A stretch of DNA of 64,000 nt from Amoebophrya sp. A120 (Eukaryota; Sar; Dinophyceae; Syndiniales; Amoebophryaceae). The stretch lies in contig CAJINV010000013.1 of NCBI GenBank assembly GCA_905178155.1, positions 2,848,158-2,912,157 on the forward strand, given 5' to 3'. Positions 1 through 15,000 of this stretch are shown here, piece by piece (within the stretch, counting starts at the first letter, position 1; the number at the start of each line of letters is the position of its first letter). The notes under the pieces were generated by a model, which was given only the letters and a program-made list of their open reading frames with translations, was not told where the DNA came from and searched no databases. The position numbers were made by a program, and so were the translations under genes.

Positions 1-3000
1 TAGTTTCCGCTGCGCTTCGGGTGGTTCGCGGATTTTCGGAGCTCGTCGTTTTCCGCTTCGAGGTAAAACAGTTTGTCGACCAGTTCCTGCAGCTTCGCGC
101 CCGAAGAAACGTCGACAGAACCGGTACTACTCCCCTTCGGACCTTTTTTGGTCGTTTCCAACGCTCTTAAATCTTCGGATTGTCTCTTGAACAGAATCTC
201 CAGCTTTTCCTTTTCGATCTTCAGTTTTGGGTAATCTTCGTTCTGCTTTTTCGTTAGCTCGAGCTGCTTCGCGAGAAGTTCGTTCTCTTTGCTCGTTTTG
301 TCCAGTTTCTGGAAGAATTCCGTCGCCGTCACCGAATTCGGCTCGCCGTCGACGTTGACCTTTACCATGGCGCCAACCTCTTGCAGTCTCTTCTCCAACT
401 TGATATTCACGGCGGACAGTTCGGTGATATCATGAAGAAAAATCCCCCCCATATCAAAACGGAAATCTGTGATGCAGATTTGTGGTCACCAATCAGCGTT
501 GTCATGCTAGAAGGGAAAAGATACGGACTGTAGTGCTGGGCGGCGTGGGAAGGCCTTGCATCTTCAGCATGACAGGAGGCAGCTGGAGGTGCGAAACAGC
601 ATGACAAATTGCTTGCAAACGAGGCCACAACTGCGGCTCTTGGTCTTCTAGCAATACAAGGCGATTTGTGTACTCGAATACAGCATCACAAGTTTCGTGC
701 TCGATATGGGGAGGGGGGATTTTTCCTTTTGATAGGCGAGTCGGGTGTGAAATCGCTGCTTTTCGTTCGCCCGGTCCTCCTCCGAGTCGAAGAGCTTCTG
801 CTTCAGCTCCTCGCCGTCTGTGATCACGGACAGTTTCGCCTGCCGCTCGGCGGACGCTTCTGTCAGAGGTGGTTTTTGGTCTGGTTGTTCTTTGGTGTCA
901 CTTTTTCCTGTCGTGGAACTCGAGGCTTTTTGTTCCTCTGCTGGAGTGGAGGAAGAGCTCTTCTCGTCTCTCTTCCCTTGTTCAACATCCACAGCTGCGG
1001 GAGTTGTGGAGGCGTCGGTCTTCTTCTCCCCGACGACGACCTCGGCTGGGTTAATGTCCGTGAACGCTCTCGGGTCTTCCCGCAATAAGTTCGAACTCAT
1101 CACCAAGTCGTGCTTTGTTTTCGCCGTGTAGGTTGCCTCGTCGTCGATGTACTTCGATAAGTATTTCAAACCGTCCTCCAGTTTATCCAGAAATACCTCG
1201 TTTTCCTTCTCCTGCTGTTCTTTCTTCTCCTTATCATCGTTCGGTTTTCTATCCCCTCGGCTGTTCTGCATCGTGGTCAAATCTGTCAACAGATTCTTCT
1301 GGAACCACTCGATCCTGCTCCGGAACAGCTTGTAGCGTTCCGCGTCCCGCTCGAAGATCCGCACGTCGTTCGCCAAATTTCCCGCCTTTTCGATATCGAC
1401 CGTGTGTCTATCATTCAGCTTCTCAATGATTTTTTTCAACTCCTTCGCCTCATTCTCCGAAAACTGCATTTTCTGCTGCATCTGCTCGGTCTTGGCATTC
1501 GCCTGGTCCTTCTCCTCCACGGCCGTTTCGATCTCCGCGCAGAGTGTCTTCATCCGCTTTTGGAAGATTTCCGTGCGGTCGGAAAGCTCCATCTCGAAGA
1601 TCTTTGTCGCTTCAGCGAGCTGCTTCTTCACATGTTCAAACTCCTGCACGGACACCTCCTTCTTGTGCGAAGAACTTGGAACGTGGGAGGAGGAAGTAGC
1701 TTTCGTATTTCCAGCAGATTTGCTACCCTTCTCCTTCCCCGCCCCGGCGAGGGCGCTGCTACTCGCCGACGGTGCCACGCTGGCTGCGCCTCCAGAAGTT
1801 GCAGCTGCGCTCAGCGCGAGCAACTCCTTCGCCAGTTCCTCGTTCTTGTGCTCCAAAACCACCACTCGCTCCACCAAATCCCGAACGCCGCGCCCGGCGT
1901 TGAGCGAGTCCACGTTCTGCGCAAAGGTCTTCGAACTGGCAGAGCTGCCGGAAACGGGGAGTTTCAAATATTCCAGGCCGGCGAGCTCCTCCTGCAGCCG
2001 CTTTTTCAAAATTTCGGTTCTGTCCAGATCGGATTTCAGGGCTTTGTTGTCTTTTTCTAACTCCTTCACCTTCGCGATTTCGATCAAATATCCCTTTTTC
2101 TCCTTTTCCAGCTGCTCCAGCTGTTGAATGACCGTCGCTAAAGACTGCTTCTGCTCCCCGTCGATCGTCTGAAACACGTCCATGGCCTTCAGTTTTTCGC
2201 TCAGACTCGCGTTATGGATTGCAAAAGTGTCTGGGTCCGGAAGATTCTAAACTTGTGATGCTGTCTCTGGATTCTAAAAAAATTTGCACTGCATGACCGG
2301 CAACAGAACTCCACCAGTTTGTGCTACCCGGAGAGGGCATTTCTCATGGGGTAGAGGCATCACAAAGGCCTCTAAAAATCTGTCATGCTGGAGCATGCAT
2401 CACCAACATCATGAGTCTTCCAAAATATGCATGACAAACCTGGCAAGCTTCCAGAACCAGACCCAGACATTTTTACATTTGATACGCGTTCGCATTGGAC
2501 AACTTCGTCACCTGTTCGACCGATCTCTGCCACTCGGTGGAGGTATCAAGTACAAAAGTGTCTGGGTCTGGAAGATTCCGGGATTTGTGATGCATATTTT
2601 CTACGATCCATGACGCACGTAATGCATGATCTAGCATCACAGATCTTTAGAGGGCTTCCTGATGCCTAGTCCGCATGAGAAATGCCCTCTCCGCGTAACA
2701 AAAACTGAACTCCTGTTGCTGGTCACGCAATACAGATTTTTTTGGAATCCAAAAACAGCATGACAAGTTGCAATCTTCCAGACCCAGACATTTTTGCAAT
2801 CCATAGGAGGCTTTGGTGTACAAATCTTCCATCTGCTGCAGCTTCTTCGCGAGCAACTATTACAGTGAAAAATACCCCCACCCCCACAGTTGCAAGAATT
2901 TGTGATGCGAAGTTTCCAAATGAAAACTTTTTGTCATGCATAAAGGGAGTATGAATCTTTCTGATGCAGAGTCCAGGCGTGTATCGCATCGCCAGCATGA

Positions 3001-6000
3001 TGAGCGCCGCTCTTGCTGGGGTCTTTTGCAATACAAATTTTCGCTATTCACGGTTACAAACCTGCGATGCTGATAGATGGAAGACGGCGAATGTTTCATT
3101 TGGAAAGGTTTGCAGTACAAATGCTCCCAAGTTCGGGGGTGGGGGCATTTTTCATTGTAATAGCAACTCCACTTCGTTCACATTCGCTGTCGACGTTGCG
3201 GCTTGCGCCGTCGCGGACAGCTGCGGAGCTGCGCCAGCAGAAGTCAGCCCGGCCGTCAGCGAGTTCGTCGGGAGGTAATTATCGGGGGAATCGGGCGAAC
3301 TCGCGTTCGCGGCGGAGTGGCTGCCCTCGAAGTTCGCGGGGTTCAGACCGCCCGGGTTGCTCTGGATCATGTTCACGATCTGCTGATCCTGCTCCCGCAC
3401 CTGCACTCTTAGTCTGTTATTCTCCGCCGACAGGCTGGTCACCGTCTGTTGCAGTGCCGCGACGGACTCCGTCGTGGGCTGCGCAGCGGTGGTGGTGGCA
3501 CTAACTGTCGGTGTGCTTGATGTCGAAGAGTCGATCACGATCGGGGGAGCTGCAGCAGCTGCTGTTACCCCAGCAGCAGCAGTAATACCTCCCGCGCCGC
3601 TTACTAGCGACGACACGAGACTACTGCTGGCCGCTGCCGCGGAAGAAGTAGCTCCTGCAGTACTTGCCCGTCCGCCCAGCAGGTTCTTCTGCGTTTCCGT
3701 GTCCAGAATGGCTTGCAACGCCGCCACCAGCTGGTCAAAAATCGTTTTCGGCACCGTCGTCGCCGCGCCAACAGCACCAACCTGCCCCGGCCGGTTGTAC
3801 ATGGACGACCCGACCATCCCCGCACCGACCACCCCGCCCGGCCGAATCATGCTGGTCGGACTCCCCGGACGACCGATCATCGAGGACTGCTGCGCGCGAA
3901 CCGCGACCGTAGCCTTGTCCTGCGATTCCTTCAGCGCTTTTGTGATTGAGGAGTGAAACTGATCCAGCCGCTGCTTGGTGTCCGCGATGGTTTTCTCCAA
4001 GTCGGTGATTTTCCTTCCAGATTCGGCAATGGAGCTATCCCCACGCGTGTTCGCGCGGTTCAGGGAGAGGTTTTCGTCTTCGAGTTTGCTCATTTTCAAC
4101 CGGAGTTCCTTTATCGCAAGAAAAAAGTGCTACAGTTACACACTGTGTTGCAAGACCGGCAACACAGATAACCTGTCTCATGCAGGAAATGCTTGGGAGC
4201 CTCGTTTCCTTCCTGTTTAGCCTTATGATTTTCGCATTACAAGTTTTCCCTCCCACACGAAGAAAATTTGTGATGCAGAAACTCCAACAAATGTGTAACT
4301 GTAACACTTTTTTCTCGTGATATCCTTGATCAACTCTTCATTGCTGTATCTTTCCTCCTCCAACTTCTTGATAATTTCCGCGGTTTGCGACTGCTGCGCG
4401 GAGGATGCTGTCGCAGTGGTTGCACCTGCCGCGGCAGACGACGTAGAAGCCGCAGGAGGCGTAGAAGTTGTAGGAGCACCACCTCCCTCAGCTACGTCAA
4501 CCGCCAGCATTCCCTGCTCCTTCGCGTCTTGACACAAGCGGCGGAGCTCCCTGAGCAAAGTTGCGGTCTCGAAGGAGGCGATGGAGACCTGGCCGTCGTA
4601 TTTGGACTTCAGTTTGTCCAATTTCAGCAGCAACTCCCGGGTGTTCGTACCCTTCTGGACCAACGCTGCGTTTTTCTCCACCAAATTCGCAATGGACTGG
4701 GACACCTTCTGCTGCTTCTGGCTCGCCTCCGCCTCGGCCAGATCGGTTTTCGACGCGTTGCGGTCTGGACTAGAGGACGCTGCGATGTCGTCGGGGTTGG
4801 TTGTTTCTGGGAGAAACTGTACGGTTGCGAGATGCTTCCGGATTTGAAACAAAACCCTGTTCACGTTCGCGTCGTCCAACTTCGCCTCCTTCTGTTGGTT
4901 CTCGATCAAGTCCCTCATGTCCTTCTGAAACTGCAACAATTTCCCGTTATTGTTTGTCACAACCGCATACGCCTCGCGGAACTGCTTCACCTTCTCCCGA
5001 AGCGACTGCAGCTCCTTCGCAGAAAGCGTAGTCGCGGCTTCGGCTGTTTGTCCCGCGGGTGGTGCTGTGCTGGGGTCCTTCACAGCCACATTCCCGGTGA
5101 CGATTTGATCCCGCAGGCGGGTCAACTCCTGCTGCTCCTCGCGGAGTCTGCGGTCGAGCGTGGAAATTTGGTCCTGGGCGACGGTCAGTTGCGTTCGGAG
5201 GGTGGTGACCTCGGTCGTGGAAGAAGAACTTGAAGAAGCTCCTGCTGTCCCGAGCACTCCGGATGTTGAGCTTGTCGCCCGCAGCCGCAGCTGCTGATTC
5301 TCCACCTCCAACTGCTGTACTCTGCTGGTCAAAGTTGCGAGTTGCGCACTATTACTAGCACCGGCAGCAGAAGTAGTCGTGCCAACAGCACTTCCACCGC
5401 GCTCCGCCGCTTCTCGGGTCAGTCTTGACTTCGTGACCTCCAGCTCGTAGACCTTTTCCTGTGTTTGTTTCAAGTCGTTTCGCAGCCTCGACTCCTCTTC
5501 GATAGAGAGTCCAGCGCGGGACGGGGACGCACTGCTCAAATCCCGCACTCGTCTCCGCAACGACTCTAATTCAACATTGTCCTGCTCCAACCTCCTTACC
5601 TTCGCCTGCAACGCCGTGAGCTCGTCTAATTGCGATTTCAACCGGTTGTTCTCCTGTTTCACAATCTGCAGCTCCTGATTCGCGGCGGCACTCGCCTGTG
5701 GCGACAGGCCCGATTGGAACGCAGAGCTGGAGGAAGCAGCTCCACCGATTGTCGGAGTAGACATCCCACCTAACGTGGGCGTGCCAAGCGAGGAAGTGAC
5801 GCCGATCTCCTGGGACATCTTCGAGAAGTCTAACGACGTCGCTTTTTTGCTGTTCATGTCCAACTCTTCCAACAACTTCTTGCATTCCTGCTGCAGCGCC
5901 TCCCTCGCGTCCAACGAGCCCATCCCCCGTTGCAGGAGTAAAAAGATCTGCCTGGCCCGCCTCGTCAACTGCTCGTACTCCTCGACCGTTTTTTCGCATC

Positions 6001-9000
6001 GCTGCTTCAACTTCCCGACCTGCAGGCGCAGCAGGTCGTTCTTCTGAGCCAGGCCGAAGTTGGAATTGGATGGGGAAGTGCCTCCTGGCTGTTGATTCAA
6101 CTTCACGATCAAATCGTCCCTCTCTCTCCGGATCCTAGTCACCGTGTCCTCCAAGTCGCGAATTCTGACAGCACTTTGATCACCGCTCAGTGGCTGCGCG
6201 CTAGGCACAGCGCTGCTGGAAGATGAAGCAGCAGTGGCACCACCAGCACTCCCACCGCGTTCGATCTTGCGCTTCAATCGCGCGTTTTCATTTTCCAAAT
6301 CCTCGAGCCGCTGCCGCATGCCCGTAATCGTAGTGGGCGAGCCGATAGTACCTGCCGAGCCGCCACTTATGCCAATTCCACCCCCGATTACGTTTGGCGA
6401 GCTCGTCATCCCGCCCGGCCGTTTTTTCACTTGCTCCAACTCGATTTCCAGGTCGTCGATCCGGTCTAGCAATCTTGCGATTCGCTTATCTTTCTCCACC
6501 ACCTCGTCGATTTTCCCGGTGACCGCCTTCTTCGCATCCTCCAACAGCGCTTTCAACTTCTGCTCCGAGTCTAACGACTGTCTATTCAGCATGGCGTTCG
6601 ACGCTTCTTTCGATTTCCCCGCGATCACTTCGTCCTGGAGGGTCAATAGCCTTCGTTTCATGTCTTCCAGCCGATCTTCGTACGTCCGATTCGTCTTCTT
6701 CAGCTGCCGGATCTCGTCCTCCATCTTGGACTCGTCTTTCTTCGCGAGCAATTTATCTGCTTCTTGCTCGATCTGCTCGGTTTTCCACTTCTCGAGCATC
6801 TGTTTCAGGTTCTTTATCTCGTTGTTCTTTTCCTTCAGCTGCTTGCGGTATCAAATGCAAACATGTCTGGGTCTGGAACTTGTCATGCTGTTTTTGGATT
6901 CTAGAAAAATAAAACTAGCATTGCACAAGCAGCAAGAGGGGTCCAGTTTGTGCTACGCAGACAGGGCATCTGTCATGCGGAAGGCGCATCAGGAAGCTCT
7001 CTAAAAGTCTCTGATGCTAGGTCATGCATTACAGGCTTTATGGGTCATGGAAAATCTGCAAGACAAGTCTTACATCCTTCTAGACCCAGACATTTTTGCA
7101 TTTGATATGCGGCAAATCTGCACAATCCGCGCCAGATTGCTCGCCTCGTAATTCTTCTCCGACTGCTCCAGCTTCTGGTCCATGGCTTTCCGCTCGTGCT
7201 GGTACAGTTCCTGCTCGCGGTGGAGCTGCGCGATTTTCTCCTTCAACGTGTACAATTCGCTGTCCTTGCTCTGGATCGCGGACTGGAGTTTCTCGTGCTC
7301 GGTTTGGTGCTTTTCCAGCAGATTTCCATGTTCCTTGATCACCTTCAACGCCGTGTCGCTGCTGTTTTGCTCCCCTCTGCCAGATCCCAGAGGACCGCTG
7401 TTGTTTGTAGTTCCGCCACCAATCCGCGCGCTGCTCGCACCAGACGACTGCTCTCGCAAATTCCGCACGTTCAGTTGGGTTTCCAACGCGATCAAATTCG
7501 TTTTCAACTCGTTCACCTCCTGTTGGTGGTACCCTCGGTCCTCCTTGATTTTGATCTGCAGTTCCTGTATCTGTTTCTCCCGGGCGGAAAGTTGTTCCTC
7601 TTTTTGATCAATCACGGATTGCAGCAAGTTCACGCTCTGCTTCGCCGCTTCCCCGACCTTTTTCACCTCCTCGTCCTGTTCCCGCAACAGTTCCTGCCTT
7701 AACTTCTGCGCCGCGTCATCCCCCAAGTTTGCCTGCAGTAATTTCAGCTGAATCTCGGAATTTTTCAGTTTTCGCGAAACCGTGTCCAGCTGGAGGTTGA
7801 ACTTCTCCTCCTGGTGTTTCAGATCCTCCTTCAAAGACTCGTTCTCCTGCGATTTCTTCTGCAGCTTGTCCAAAATGTCCTCGATGCCCGACTGCAGCGA
7901 CCACTTCTGCCGCATGGAACTGCGGAGGTTCTGCGAGTCGGACACGTTCTGCCTCGACGAGAGATTGCCTGCTGGTGCTTGTTCCGTAGACTTGTTCAAC
8001 AGTTGCATGGCGGCAGGTCTGTATTGTAAGTTAAGCAGCATCATAATGAGGTTTTTAATAGAAAATCTTGTCATGCGAAAACAACGATGAACCATCAAAA
8101 TTTGTCATGCGAAAAAACCCTACAAATTTTTACCTGTTGTCCTGTATTGCCATCATCACTTCCTGTCCTTCCCGCAATTTCAGCCGCCATCTCTCCTCTT
8201 CCTGCTGCATCTTGACCTCAAAGTGCGCGTTCTGCTTCTGTAATTGCTCGATCGTGTGTTCCTTGGCGTCGTTCGATCGGTACAACTGATCCAGCTGCTC
8301 GGCCAACGAGTCCGCCTTCCGTTGGTTGCGCAACGCCTGGAGTCGTGCGTCGGACAGCTTCGTCGCTAATTGCATCACTTTTCTCCTAGACTCCACCAAC
8401 TCCGCCGTGTGGTCTATGAAACCAGCTCCTGTAGAAGTACTCGGCTGCTGTTGCTGTGCGCCGGACACAGTACTAGAGCCATCCGCCAATGCCGCTGGTT
8501 TGATGCTGCTATCCCCCTTCGCGTTCACACCGGCAAACAGGTCGTTCTTCAAGTCCGACAACAGTTCCTGTCCCTGCCGCGCTTGCTCCTTTGCCTCGTC
8601 GAGTTGGGTCAAAAGTACAGACTTGGATTTTCGAACCGTTTTCAAATCTTCCTCCAACTCGGATTTCCTCTTCGAAATTTCCTCCACTTGGTTCGTCAAA
8701 GAGTAGATTTTTTCCACGGAGAAACTGTTTTTCGCCGACAAGTCTTGCCGCAACTTGTCGTTTTCCAGCAGCGTTTCCGCCAGTTTTTCTCTTAATTCGC
8801 TCAATTCCACCTCCTTTTTCGCCTTCGTTTCTTCAAAATTACTCGTCAGAGTTAATTCCTCTTTCCTCACCTCCTTCAATTCGTTCGAAACGATCGACAG
8901 TTCCCGGTTCGCAAAGCTTCGTTCCCACTGCGCTAGCAGCAGTTTGTACTGCGTCTTCCCCACGTTCAACTCTAAATCATCAGACGCCTGCAACATCCGG

Positions 9001-12000
9001 ATCGTCTCCTGCAAGTGCTTCTTCTCCTCCTGCCGTCGTTTGATCACCCGCTCCAAGTTCTCCGACTGCTTTGCGCACACCTGCAGAATCCCGTTCTTCT
9101 GCGTCAGTTGGATCTTGAGCTGCTCGTTTTCGAACAAAACGGACTCGGCGAGCTTCAATTTCGGCTCGACCTCCTGCAAGGTGATGGTGCCCGCGAGCTT
9201 GATCTCCGTGTTCGCCCGTAACTGTCGTTCTTCGTGCAGCTCCTTCTCCAGCCGGAGGGTCAAATTTTCCAAATCCTGCACCTGCTTCGTCAGCTCCTTT
9301 TGTGTGTTGATTTTGGACTTCAGCTCCATCTCCAGAACCCCCGACCTGCGGTTCGCCGCTGCCATGCGCCACTCCGCAATCTGCGCAGCCATCTGCGTGT
9401 TGGAGGCCTGGGGTTTGGTGTCGAACCTGGACGAGGCGCTGTATTGTTGCTGGACTACTACTTGCTGCGGGATACTGTTGTTCTCTTCTGGGTAAAAGAG
9501 AAATTGCTGCGGCATCTGGTTCTGCCCAGAACCTGAACCAATACCAGAAGACGCGTCATAAGAACTACCTTGTTGCATGTTAGAAACGACCGTTCCTGGC
9601 ATTGGCGGGTTGAACTCGTCGTCTTCGGTTAGCAGCATCCTGCTGGCGTTCTGGAACTGCTTTTTGCACTTGGTCACAAAGTCCTGGTAGTTTACCGTGG
9701 CGATGTGCAGCAGCTTCTGCCGCACCGGTAAGTGGTCGTACTGCTGTTGCTGCATCACTTGCTGCGCGCTCGTTTCGTCGTAGCCGCACCAAGCTGCCAC
9801 CTTCTGCAGCTCTTCCGCATTCGCCAAGGCCTCGTGCGTGTTTTCCTCGAAAAACGCCGGGAGGCCGAAGGTTTTGAACACTTGGAAGATGTCCCCGAGC
9901 TTTACGAATTGACTGTTGTTCTGGAACACATGGAGCATCTTGAAGAAATTCTGCTCCTGCTGCGGCGGCACGCGCTGTTTCACCGCCGCCCAAAAGAGGT
10001 CCTCGCCGGACTTTTTCTGCAGGCCAAACAGGCGAAGCTTCGAAACAAAGGCCAGGAGGGAAACCTGTTCATAGTGGGGTTCGACCCTATCACTTCAATG
10101 TATGCCAATGCCTTCATTCGATGTGGCACAGTCGTGACAGACGAAGAAGCTTCATTTTGCTGCAGCTGCTACATTCGAGAAGATAAAACACAAGAAAAAA
10201 TCTTTGGCGAAATCACCATCCTCACCTCGTTGTAAAACTTCTAGAAATGTTCATTGAATAACGCAAGAAATAAGCCAAATCCTAAAGTACCTTTTTCCCC
10301 GGCCAGGACACCGCCGCATTTTGTCCTCCTCCGCCCGCGTTCATGTTCACATCGGTTTCCCCGACGAACCCAGTACTAGTTGAGGCGCCAGTCCCCAGCT
10401 GGTTCGCGGTCATGGTCAAGTGCCCCAGATCGGCGTTCGACCCCCCGCAGGCTTTCGCGATGGTCTCCATGTCCTCGGGTGTCAACTCGAGCTGCCCGCC
10501 GATCGACGCGATGGAAGACTGCAGAAAGTCGTAGATCGCGGACAACGTCAAGAACCCGTCGTGGTCGGAGTTCAAAACCTTCAATTTGTCCTCCACTTTC
10601 TTCCACGGGGGAGAAATTTCACTACTGGTTTCGTCCGCAAACATGCCCTCCGTGTACCACTCGCCGTAGTGGGAAAATTTTCGTTGCAGCTGCTTCACGA
10701 GAGACCGGAACAAAAAGCATTCCTGCTTGAAGTTCCCGTCGAAGGACTCTAACTTGTTCCGCAGCGTCGTCAACTCGAAGTCCGCCTCGATTTGAATCTG
10801 CTCCAAATCCGCGCACTTTTCCTCCAGCGCGACGAGCTTTCGCAGTTTGTCTTCCCGCTCCGCGTTCAACACGTACAGGTCGGATTGTCGGCGGAGCAAA
10901 TCCATCTCGCGCTGGAGCAAGGTGGAGAGCTGCTTGTTCACCTTTTCGTACTCCTGCATCGGCACCATTTCCTGGATTTTTTTACTCGCGATAGACAAGC
11001 TGGATTCCGCCCGCTGCTTCCACAGAGAGAGTTGCTGCACTTTTTGCTTCAAGTAGTCCTCCGCCTCGGAGGCTTGCAGTTCAATCGTGTCTAAGATCTG
11101 CTTCGTCGCTTATCCTGAGTAAAAACGTCCCCACCCCCTAGCCAAGATGGGGGCTTTACTACACAAATCCGCAAGATGTGGGCGCTGCGCATGACAAATT
11201 GCTACTCGTAGCTTAGTCGTGTTCAGCCTGCTCAGTCGCATCACAAATCGCTCGCCTTGTCCTGATTCCAGCATGACAAAGAACTCATCTCAGATAGCAC
11301 TCAGATATGACCCTCATGGGGCCGCGCATGAGATACATCTCAAGTTAAAGTTTGTTGAATGTGCATGGCAACTATGGCGTGGGGACGTTTCGACTTGGGA
11401 TATCGCCTTGTAATCTTGGTCCAATGCCTGGTACTTCCGCGCCATCTTCGACTCGTTTTCCTCCAAGATCGCGGTCCGTTGCATCAACTTCACGAGCTTT
11501 TCCCGGTCCGATTCGGCTTGCGAGGAGTTTCCTCCGGTCGTGGAGGAGGAGTATTACAGGGAAAAATACCCCCGCCCCGGAATTTGCAAACGTTTCTCAT
11601 GCAAAGTTTCCAAATGAAAGCCTTTTGTCTTGCATGAAAGGATCATGAGCGTTTCTAATCCAGAATCTAGGAGCGCGAGCGCAAGATATCTGCTGCGTAA
11701 CAGATCCGCCTGCTGTTGGGCTCCTTTGCAACATAAATTTGAGCGATTCAGCATAGAAAATTTGTGATGCTGATACAAGCAAGACGGGCAATATCTCCAT
11801 TGGAAAGGTTTGCAATACAAATGCTGCCAAGTGCGGGGGTGGGGGCATTTTTCATTGTAATAAGGAGAGCGTGGCCTTCAAGGATTTCACCTGCTGCTCC
11901 AGCGCGTTCGCGAGACTGACCTTCTCCGTCGCGTCCTTCTCGAGTTTGTCTTTTTCCTCCATCCACAAAGTCTTCTGCTTGAAAAAGTCGTTGTAAACCG

Positions 12001-15000
12001 CCTCGAAATATGAACTGCAAATATGTCTGGGTCTGGCAGAATGCAAACTTGTGGTGCGCATTTCAGAACACAGAAAAAGCTCTCATGCATAGGCTGCAAA
12101 AGTCGCCCACTTTCTGTCACCAAAGTCAGGGACTTGTCATGCGGATTCGGCATTGCGAACGCTTCTCGAAACCTGTGATGCTAGAGCTTCCATGCCAGAC
12201 CTTCTGCGTCATGCAAAAACAGCATGACTCTTCCAGACCCAGACATTTTTACATTTGATACGAAATTCGCCATCAGCTTCGACTCCTGCTTCAACTGCGT
12301 GTCTAAATCTCTCTTGTACAAGTCGTTCATTTATCAATTGCAAATATGTCTGGGTCTGGAAGGCGGCAACTTGTCATGGTAAATCTGAAGCATGCAAAAA
12401 TCTGTGTTGCATGAGAGCCAAAAGCTGTCCACTTTTGACCAAGTTGGAAGGGAGCTTCTCATGCAGGATAGGCATGGCAGAGACCTCGCAGAGTCTGTCA
12501 TGCTAAGTCCCGCATTCCAGACCTCATGGGTCATGGAAAATCTGCATGACAAGTTTACACTTTTCCAGACCCAGACATTTTTGCAATCCATATCATTTCG
12601 CTCAGGCGCGCGATCTCCTCCGACAGTTCCACAATCTGCACGTACAACTGCGCCACATCCCGGGGCTGGATCTGGTTCTGCTGCTGGCCGGGTAGTTGCT
12701 GCTGTCCAATCATGGGCTGCTGCTGCTCGCCACTCGACGACCCGCTGGCTTGCTTGCCGAGCAGCTTGGGCAAAATCTGGACGCCCTGGTTAAAGAGCTG
12801 CGAGTAGCCGGAGGGCGGCAGACCGGGGATCGAAGGCATCACCATGGCGGAAAGCTGGCTGGAGTGCGGCATCATGGCCGGCATCATCGGCGTCGGCATG
12901 GAAAACTGCGGCATCATCGGAGTCTGCATAACTGTTTTGATAAAGATTTTTGTGATTATAATTACTATACTGGTGGTAATGTAGTACAATGAGTCTCATC
13001 ACGACCCATGGTCGTGCTGTAGTAGAAGTAGTACTAACATTAAAAACACTGTAAGTAGTATACACGACATCCCCGGTCCCTGCATCGCGGCTGGTGTCAG
13101 CGCGGGGGTGAGCAGCTGCGGCATAATCACCGACTCCGCCGGCTCAGACGCGGCTGCGGCAGAGGTTTCCATGGCTTGCTTCTGCGCGTCTTTGGCGAGC
13201 TGTTTCAGGTTTAAGGTGGTTTTTGTGGAGGTACAACTGTCACTATCATGCAGACAAAAACTCGACCTCAGAAACTCCAGCAACCTGCTCACTGACGCGC
13301 CAGCGCAAACAGAGCGATAATAAATTTGTTGATCCACGACCTCAAGACTACTAATCGATGACAAGCGCATGTCCACCAGTTCTTGAAAATTCATCATATC
13401 CCATTTCCTGTACCTTTTCCTGCACTTCTTTCTCCTTTCTCGCCTCTTCCACCGCTTTCCTCGCCGACGCCAACCTGGTTTCGTCCTCCGTCATCTTGCC
13501 GCTGAGCGCCCGCGCCTTCCGCTCCGCCTCCTGCTTCGCCTTCTCCGCGTCGGACAGGCTTTTCTGGTCCTCTTCGCGCTTTTTCTGCTCCGACGCGAGC
13601 AGTTTCTCCTGCTCCTGCAGCTTTTTCTCCGTGTCCTCCAGCTTTTTCTTCTGTTCCTCCGCCTGCGCCCGCCGCAGACTGGCGGCCGCGCCCAGCAGCT
13701 TGCCGCCCGCGGCGGAGATCTTTTTCTTCCCGTCGGTCGTCGGCGTTTGCGCCTTCATATGGTCCGTCGTCGGCGACGTCTGCGTGCCAATCTGCTCGCG
13801 AACTTGCACGCCCTGCTGCATCTGCTGCTGGAACATGGCCAGTTGGTCTTGCTGCTGCTTCTGGATCGCGGCCAGCTGCTTCTGCAGTGCGGAGTCCTGT
13901 TCCGCCGTTTGTGGCCCCCCGGTCTTGTTGTTCCCCTTCATCATCCCCGCGAGGCCGCTCGCCATTTTCAGCATGGACGCCCCCGAAGATGCGGCACTGG
14001 TCTGCGGCACCGCGACCCCCGCACTCTGGGCAATTTGCTTCAGCTCCAAATTCTCCTTTTCGAGCAGCAGACACCGCTCTTTCAGCTGCGCCTGCTCCGT
14101 CACCTTGGACACCACGTCGTCCATTTTCCGGTCGACGTGCTGACTCAGCATGTCGCTCACCTGCTTGTCCTTCCGGGCAAGCTGGGACTCGAGTGCGTCC
14201 ACCTTTTTCCGCAATTCGCGGCTGTTGTCCGTCTCGGGCAGGTGCAGACTGCCCCGCCGCTATCCAGTGCAAAGGAATCGCACTTGTAGTTGTAATCGCA
14301 GTCTCATGCATGACAGACCTATGGTTTATTTGGGGCAAATCAACAGCGTTCTTTCTCTTGGTAAAATGAATTTGTATTGTAATTATACCCAAGCACGATA
14401 TACTTTTGCAATGCATAGACGCATGGTTTCCGCAATCTGCTCCAGCTGCAGCATCTGGTCCGGCTCCATACCGTTGAACAAAATGGATTTCTTGTGCTGT
14501 GTAAACACGTCCCCCCCCCAGACTTATTTTAATCAAAAGCATCTATCATGCCTAAAAATGTTTCTCATGTTGCGCATCCCCCACTACATGAGAGCCATTT
14601 TCTATCTAATGGAAATTTTGTGATGCTGGAGTCAGGACGTGGTAGCTGATTTTTGATGCTAAAACAACCGCGCCGAAGACAACTGTGCCAACCACGGAAG
14701 CAAGCCTCCGCAGGCAATAGTTGATTGGTGATGCGCCTGCACAACAACAAACTACCTCAAACAGCAAGGTGCTACATTACAAGCGATGTCCAAGCTTGTC
14801 ATGCGAAACAGAATCAACAAAGTCGCCATCTTGACTCTGCTAGGGTGGAGACGTGGTCGTCGTGTAGTTTTCTCCGGATACTTCTCACTCGCCAGCCCGG
14901 CCAGGGACCGGAGCTTCTATCCAAAAGAAAACTGTGTTAGTGTAACTTTCTTCGGCTGGCAGCATCACAAATTTGCTCTACATGACAGAGAAAACCTGTC

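Noticed and set aside
648-734. Protein tails reading [10 protein letters not shown] at several exon ends
   Set aside because: They are translations of family F introner ends, not protein sequence.
1402-2127. Long plus-strand frames opposite the coiled-coil gene (also at 6234-7004, 8755-9495, 13358-14143)
   Set aside because: They are antisense shadows, rich in Ser/Phe/Cys, of Glu/Lys-rich coiled-coil exons.
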